A program made the position numbers and the translations under genes. The notes beneath the pieces were generated by a model. It was given only the letters and a program-made list of their open reading frames with translations. It was not told the origin of the DNA and searched no databases. A DNA stretch of 64,000 bases from contig CAZWGO010000008.1 of assembly GCA_964633355.1 (NCBI GenBank), positions 28,902 through 92,901 of the forward strand, written 5' to 3'. How positions within the stretch are numbered: position 1 is the first letter of the stretch; each line of letters starts with the position of its first letter. Below are positions 60,204 to 64,000 of the stretch, one piece after another. This DNA comes from Micavibrio_B sp964633355 (lineage in GTDB: Bacteria > Pseudomonadota > Alphaproteobacteria > Micavibrionales > Micavibrionaceae).

Positions 60204-61121
60204 ATGCCTATTAAAATCCCGAACAACCTTCCCGGTCGCCAGATTTTAGAGCGCGAAAACGTGCCATTTATCAATGAAAGCGTGGCCGAGCGGCAGGATA
60301 TACGCCCGCTGCAAATCCTTATTCTCAATCTGATGCCGGACAAGATTAAAACCGAAACCCAGCTTTTGCGCGTCCTTGGCGCTACGCCGCTCCAGATCGA
60401 AATTACACTTCTCCATATGAGTACGCATGAAAGCAAAAATACATCGAAAGACCATTTGCTGGAATTTTATGTCACACACGACGAAATCAAAGATAGAAAA
60501 TTCGACGGGCTTATTGTTACGGGCGCACCCGTCGAACAAATGGAATATGAAGACGTTAATTACTGGCCAGAACTAACGAAGATACTCGATTGGTCAGATA
60601 CGAATGTTCACAGCTCATTCTTTATCTGCTGGGGCGCGCAAGCGGCACTATATCACTACCACAAAGTACCCAAGTATCAATTATCTGCCAAACAATCCGG
60701 CGTTTATCCGCATAAAGTCGTTGCGCATTATCAGCCTTTAATCACCGGCTTTGACGATATAATCAATATACCTGTCTCGCGCCATACCGAGGTGAGGCAC
60801 AAGGATATTGAGGCTGTTCCGTATCTTCACATCATTCTTGATTCTGATGAAAGCGGCGCTTGTCTTGTCCATGAACCGTCCAAGGCAAGAGTATACATGT
60901 TCAATCATCTGGAGTACGATACAGATACGCTGAAAAGCGAATATGAGCGCGATCTGGCAGCCGGTCTCAACCCGTCCCTGCCAGCCCATTATTTCCCTGA
61001 AAACGACTCGTCCCGCAAGCCCCATATGACATGGCGGGCGCATCGGAACCTGTTATTCGGCAACTGGATCAATCTGGTGTACCAGACAACCCCTTATGAC
61101 CTTGAAAAAATTAAAAAATAG
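60204..61121 (+). CDS. metA: Homoserine O-acyltransferase MetA, predicted acetyl-CoA type
   Basis: The 305-residue protein acylates homoserine at the start of methionine synthesis. The catalytic cysteine is C142 in FFICWGAQAA, with H235 and E237 in FNHLEYD. Position 111 is Glu (GAPVEQM); in characterised MetA proteins Glu111 goes with acetyl-CoA and Gly111 with succinyl-CoA, so this is predicted to be an acetyltransferase. A short GGAAG site precedes the ATG. No SAM riboswitch is visible in the 38 bases after the tRNA element. Confidence 0.92.
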   Translation: MPIKIPNNLPGRQILERENVPFINESVAERQDIRPLQILILNLMPDKIKTETQLLRVLGATPLQIEITLLHMSTHESKNTSKDHLLEFYVTHDEIKDRKFDGLIVTGAPVEQMEYEDVNYWPELTKILDWSDTNVHSSFFICWGAQAALYHYHKVPKYQLSAKQSGVYPHKVVAHYQPLITGFDDIINIPVSRHTEVRHKDIEAVPYLHIILDSDESGACLVHEPSKARVYMFNHLEYDTDTLKSEYERDLAAGLNPSLPAHYFPENDSSRKPHMTWRAHRNLLFGNWINLVYQTTPYDLEKIKK

Positions 61122-61195
61122 CCTTTTTACGTTGCTGGGTATTGACAACAAAACCGAACATCTTTACGAAATCACCTCACCGCGTTTCTACACGT

Positions 61196-61270
61196 TCCCT
61201 GATAGCTCAGCGGTAGAGCTCTCGACTGTTAATCGGGCGGCCGTAGGTTCGAATCCTACTCAGGGAGCCA
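61196..61270 (+). tRNA. tRNA-Asn (GTT)
   Basis: The 75-nt cloverleaf has acceptor TCCCTGA/TCAGGGA, anticodon loop CTGTTAA with GTT, T-arm GTAGG-TTCGAAT-CCTAC, discriminator G and encoded CCA. It lies 74 bases after metA on the same strand. Confidence 0.95.
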
Positions 61271-61290
61271 TTTTTTCCACGAATTGAGAA

Positions 61291-61375
61291 CATCGAACCT
61301 ACATTAATTGAAAAATCACGCAAAGCGTGCGGGTTCGAATCCTACTCAGGGAGCCATTTTTCTACAAATTGAGAA
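61291..61375 (+). repeat. Palindromic element with a second copy of the tRNA-Asn 3' end
   Basis: An inverted T-arm fragment TCGAACC (61293-61299), an AT-rich spacer and hairpin CACGC-AAA-GCGTG (61317-61329) precede a direct copy of the tRNA-Asn 3' end. Bases 61332-61361 equal 61246-61275 over 30 positions, and similarity continues through ACRAATTGAGAA. TCGAACC pairs with GGTTCGA at 61332-61338. The layout is the same as downstream of tRNA-Cys. Confidence 0.85.
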
Positions 61376-61390
61376 TTAGACGCGCCAGCC

Positions 61391-63205
61391 TTATGGATGC
61401 AATGCGACAACTTTTTCTTTCGGCTCGACGACAGGGAAATAGGTTGCCAATGTACTGAACAATGCAAATGGCCGTATCGGCTTGCCGATATGATCGATCA
61501 TCCCGGCATCGCGGCAGCGACGGATATCGTCATCCATTTCGTTGGCGGTAAGTGCAATAATCGGCGTTTCAACTCCCGCTTCGATAATACGCTTCGTGCC
61601 TTCCAGACCATCGACAACCGGCATCTGCATATCCATCAGGATAAGATCGAAACTCTTGGTCGTGGCAACATCGAAGGCCTCTTGCCCGTTCTCCACGATC
61701 TGCACGAAATGCCCCTGATGCTCGAGAATACCGCGAATGACTTTTTGGTTTACGCGGTTATCTTCGGCGACAAGAATACGAATTGGCTGAAGCACAGGAA
61801 TAACTTGGGACTGATCTGCACCGGTGATAGTCGCATCGCTGGAAGCGACGACGACAGGAATATCGATCCAGAAAGTCGATCCTTTACCGAACTCGCTTGA
61901 GAAATTGATTTTTCCACCGAGTAATTCCGTCAGGCCTTTACAGATAGATAATCCCAGGCCTGTACCACCAAAGCGGCGCGAGATAGACGAGTCGACTTGA
62001 CTGAAATTGCCGAACATTTTTTCTTTGGCTTCTTCCGGAATACCTATACCGCTATCGCTTACTGCAAAACGCAGCGTGACTTTATCTTCAACGGCAACAG
62101 AATCACGTTCCTTTTCAATCAAGCTAACCTTGATTTTAACGCCGCCTTTTTCGGTAAATTTGATCGCGTTGCTCGACAGGTTGAGCAATATCTGGCGCAA
62201 ACGTGTCGGGTCCGATGTAACATAGGCCGGTACGTCGTCATCAAGCTCGTATTTGATCGTGACGTTTTTCTCTGCCGCACGCGACCACATAAGATTCGTA
62301 ACGCTATGAACAAGCCTGAATGTATCAAAAGAAACATTCTCGATATCGACCTTTCCGGCTTCCATTTTTGAAAAGTCCAGAATGTCGTTCAGCATCGTCA
62401 GCAAGGTCTCGCCAGAATAGCGAATAGTCTCAATATACTCATCCTGCTCTTGGGTAAGCTTCGTATATTTAACAAGATTGATAATACCGAGAATACCGTT
62501 CAGCGGTGTGCGGACTTCGTGACTGATCGTGGCCAGAAACGCGGACTTGGCATTACTCGCCTGCTCGACATCTTCCTTGGCTTTGGCTAATTGGTATTTT
62601 TGATTCAAAATCATGCGCTGGGAGCGGTTCACGGTAACGGCAATCTTTGTAAAAAATAACGATCCGAAAAAAGCGATAATAAAAATACCGTCAAAAAATA
62701 CGCCGCCAATTGGTAATGCAACAACCCCGAGCGAAAGAAGTTTAGGCGCCATCTCCATAAAATATATCGGCAGGTAAGCACCGCTTTGCGAAGCATTCAT
62801 TGCCATCGTCGACATGATGAGGGCAACGACCATAAAAAATGTTTCAGGATGATCCGGCGTCCACGCCCAAAAGGCCATCGAGGCCCATGATAAAATAAAC
62901 ACCATTCGAGGTATGGCAATAATTGTTGACCATGTATCAATCTGATCGTCAGGAATTAAAGAGCCATCACCGAATTTCTTATTGATAAGATGGCAACTAA
63001 ATGCCGCAATCAATGACACCGCTAGCCAGGGAAGGACGTGTGACCAGCTTTCCCACTGGCTAAGCATCAATGCGAGTAATACGCAACTGAATGGACTTGC
63101 AAATTTACTGGTCGAATGATTGCGTACGTATTGAGCAAGAAGATCCCGCTTCAACTGCGGAGGATCTTTAGGAAACAACTTATTTTTTACAGATGATAAT
63201 CCCAT
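61391..63205 (-). CDS. Hybrid sensor histidine kinase/response regulator
   Basis: The 604-residue inner-membrane protein has about six N-terminal helices (to about residue 195), no periplasmic sensor domain, then HisKA with the phosphoacceptor in FLATISHEVRTPLNG. An HATPase domain follows (LLNLSSNAIKFTEKGG, FAVSDSGIGIP, FGGTGLGLSICKGL), and a C-terminal receiver with LILMDMQMPVVDG and IALTANEMD. The start at 63205 has AAGGA 6 bases upstream; the frame is open to 63250. There is no histidine phosphotransferase domain, so the signal must pass to a separate protein. The orphan regulator at 37520 is one possible partner, on no direct evidence. Confidence 0.88.
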   Translation of the reverse strand: MGLSSVKNKLFPKDPPQLKRDLLAQYVRNHSTSKFASPFSCVLLALMLSQWESWSHVLPWLAVSLIAAFSCHLINKKFGDGSLIPDDQIDTWSTIIAIPRMVFILSWASMAFWAWTPDHPETFFMVVALIMSTMAMNASQSGAYLPIYFMEMAPKLLSLGVVALPIGGVFFDGIFIIAFFGSLFFTKIAVTVNRSQRMILNQKYQLAKAKEDVEQASNAKSAFLATISHEVRTPLNGILGIINLVKYTKLTQEQDEYIETIRYSGETLLTMLNDILDFSKMEAGKVDIENVSFDTFRLVHSVTNLMWSRAAEKNVTIKYELDDDVPAYVTSDPTRLRQILLNLSSNAIKFTEKGGVKIKVSLIEKERDSVAVEDKVTLRFAVSDSGIGIPEEAKEKMFGNFSQVDSSISRRFGGTGLGLSICKGLTELLGGKINFSSEFGKGSTFWIDIPVVVASSDATITGADQSQVIPVLQPIRILVAEDNRVNQKVIRGILEHQGHFVQIVENGQEAFDVATTKSFDLILMDMQMPVVDGLEGTKRIIEAGVETPIIALTANEMDDDIRRCRDAGMIDHIGKPIRPFALFSTLATYFPVVEPKEKVVALHP

Positions 63206-63421
63206 CATTCTTCCTTCACTTAAAGAATAGTAATAGGGAATAGTTATCAACTCGATAAGATTCTTTCAAATGCGATTGTTTTAATGCAGTGCGATAATAA
63301 ACAATTTTATCTATATAAGACGGGGCTAATTAAGATTTTCTTTATGCTCTTAACTTGCCTTTGAACATGCAATTGGAAGCTGCTATAATTGTGAGATCCA
63401 CCCGATCAAAAGTTTCATTTT

Positions 63422-64000
63422 ATGCCTCACGAAAATAATTTTTTAGAAGTAGCCCGCGAGTCTGGACTGATCCAGCCGGAAAAGCTGTTCGACCTTTTGC
63501 AATCCGGCACGCAGAGCATCAAACTGGTGGACGCTTCCTATCCTGCCAACCTGTCTTTGCCCGCCATTGGCGACGCCGTAACCTTCGATATCGACGATAT
63601 CGCCGATCCGGATACTCCGCTGGCTCACACCCTTCCCTCGCCGGAGATTTTCGCGGCAAAGATGCAGGCGCTCGGCATTTCCAATGATGGCTTTGTTATT
63701 TGCTATGACCAGTCCGGCTTTATCATGGCGGCCAGCCGCGCCTGGTGGATGTTTCGCGTTTTCGGCCACGACAATGTCGCAGTGCTTGATAGTGGACTGA
63801 TCGGCTGGATGCAGAAAAGCCTGCCAGTAACGGCCAAACGCACGCCTGAGCCTTCGCTTACGCCTTTTAATGTCACCTATCGTCCGGAACTCGTTATTGA
63901 TTATGATGGCATGAAATCGATCTCGGATAATCGCTCTGCCACGATACTCGATGCCCGCCCGCCGGAGCGTTTTCGTCCTGATCATATTCCGAATTCGGAA
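63422..64000 (+). CDS. sseA: Sulfurtransferase (rhodanese/3-mercaptopyruvate type), 5' part
   Basis: The frame starts at ATG 63422 and runs off the window after 193 codons. It shows the first rhodanese domain (IKLVDASYPANL, FVICYDQSGFIMAASRAWWMFRVFGHDNVAVLDSGL) and the beginning of the second (ATILDARPPERFRPDHIP). The tandem-domain layout suggests 3-mercaptopyruvate or thiosulfate sulfurtransferase. The catalytic cysteine of the second domain is outside the window, so the substrate cannot be judged. Confidence 0.85.
   Translation, partial: MPHENNFLEVARESGLIQPEKLFDLLQSGTQSIKLVDASYPANLSLPAIGDAVTFDIDDIADPDTPLAHTLPSPEIFAAKMQALGISNDGFVICYDQSGFIMAASRAWWMFRVFGHDNVAVLDSGLIGWMQKSLPVTAKRTPEPSLTPFNVTYRPELVIDYDGMKSISDNRSATILDARPPERFRPDHIPNSE

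Noticed and set aside
61096..61287. 63-codon frame running through tRNA-Asn
   Set aside because: It overlaps metA and the tRNA in a frame with no coding signals.
60044..61375. Repeated tRNA 3' ends as attL/attR of an integrated island
   Set aside because: Only 60-75 bp lie between each pair, without integrase or cargo, and the interiors of the two are alike although the tRNAs differ; a small repeated element explains this better.
63443..63985. 180-codon open frame opposite the sulfurtransferase
   Set aside because: The plus-strand rhodanese reading is clear; the minus frame has no family features.
1..64000. CRISPR arrays, insertion sequences, prophage genes or replication origins
   Set aside because: No regularly spaced direct repeats, transposase, integrase, structural phage genes or DnaA-box clusters were seen.

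Overview
The window looks like a chromosomal segment of a free-living or predatory-type alphaproteobacterium of moderate GC. Direct pointers are a CcrM-type GANTC DNA methyltransferase, a PopZ (DUF2497) polar organiser next to valS, split b/b' subunits in the F0 ATP synthase operon, a DUF721-dsbA-smc neighbourhood, zapA beside a 6S-like RNA, and a yebC-ruvCAB-ybgC-tolQRAB block. The many short-leader prepilin-like proteins recall Micavibrio- and Rickettsiales-like lineages, but that placement is only an impression. There is no integrase, transposase, phage or CRISPR, so this is mostly core genome with small accessory patches. One run of ten N at 51463-51472 marks an assembly gap.

Layout. 1-4743: the end of obg, proB, pepN, rnhB. 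4740-6208: two tandem pseudopilins. 6324-10892: ccrM-folB, a secreted protein, an SDR, a second secreted protein and mutY. 10915-18927: DUF721, efp, suhB, an OmpA-like protein, a dsbA-like gene and smc. 19233-19898 is gene-free and rich in hairpins. 19899-22431: F0 ATP synthase (atpI-B-E-F'-F). 22469-29557: proA-nadD-rsfS-rlmH-envC-like-ctpA-deacetylase-rppH, which I read as the continuation of the obg-proB cluster, split by about 21 kb. 29558-37398 (minus strand): yebC-ruvC-ruvA-ruvB-yqfO-like-ybgC-tolQ-tolR-tolA-tolB, ending in a pseudopilin where pal would be expected. 37520-44433: a response regulator with an unknown partner, ymdB, 5-FCL, a small ORF, 6S RNA, a RimK-like ATP-grasp gene, zapA with a coiled-coil partner, and transketolase. 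44537-47860: a probable zinc/manganese uptake cluster without a visible ATPase. 48370-53244: gap, a FadL-type porin, a MarR-like regulator, fba, rpmE. 53357-55780: three tandem paralogues of a second membrane-anchored pilin-like family. 55777-59889: valS, popZ and a shortened Pcm-like protein. 59992-61270: tRNA-Cys, metA, tRNA-Asn. 61391-64000: a hybrid histidine kinase and the start of a sulfurtransferase.

The most unusual structure is at the two tRNA genes. Each is followed, within about 90 nt, by a second copy of its own 3' end (T-arm, acceptor strand, CCA and T-tract). In both cases an inverted T-arm fragment and a small hairpin with an AAA loop precede the copy. The two elements share this layout although the tRNAs differ, which suggests a mobile or regulatory palindromic element specialised for tRNA 3' ends. 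Other points of interest are six GANTC sites packed around the ccrM start, a probable CTG start codon for rsfS behind an ideal ribosome binding site, a palindromic repeat translated in frame inside the RuvA linker, a Pcm-like protein lacking much of its SAM-binding fold, and two multi-copy families of orphan pilin-like proteins.
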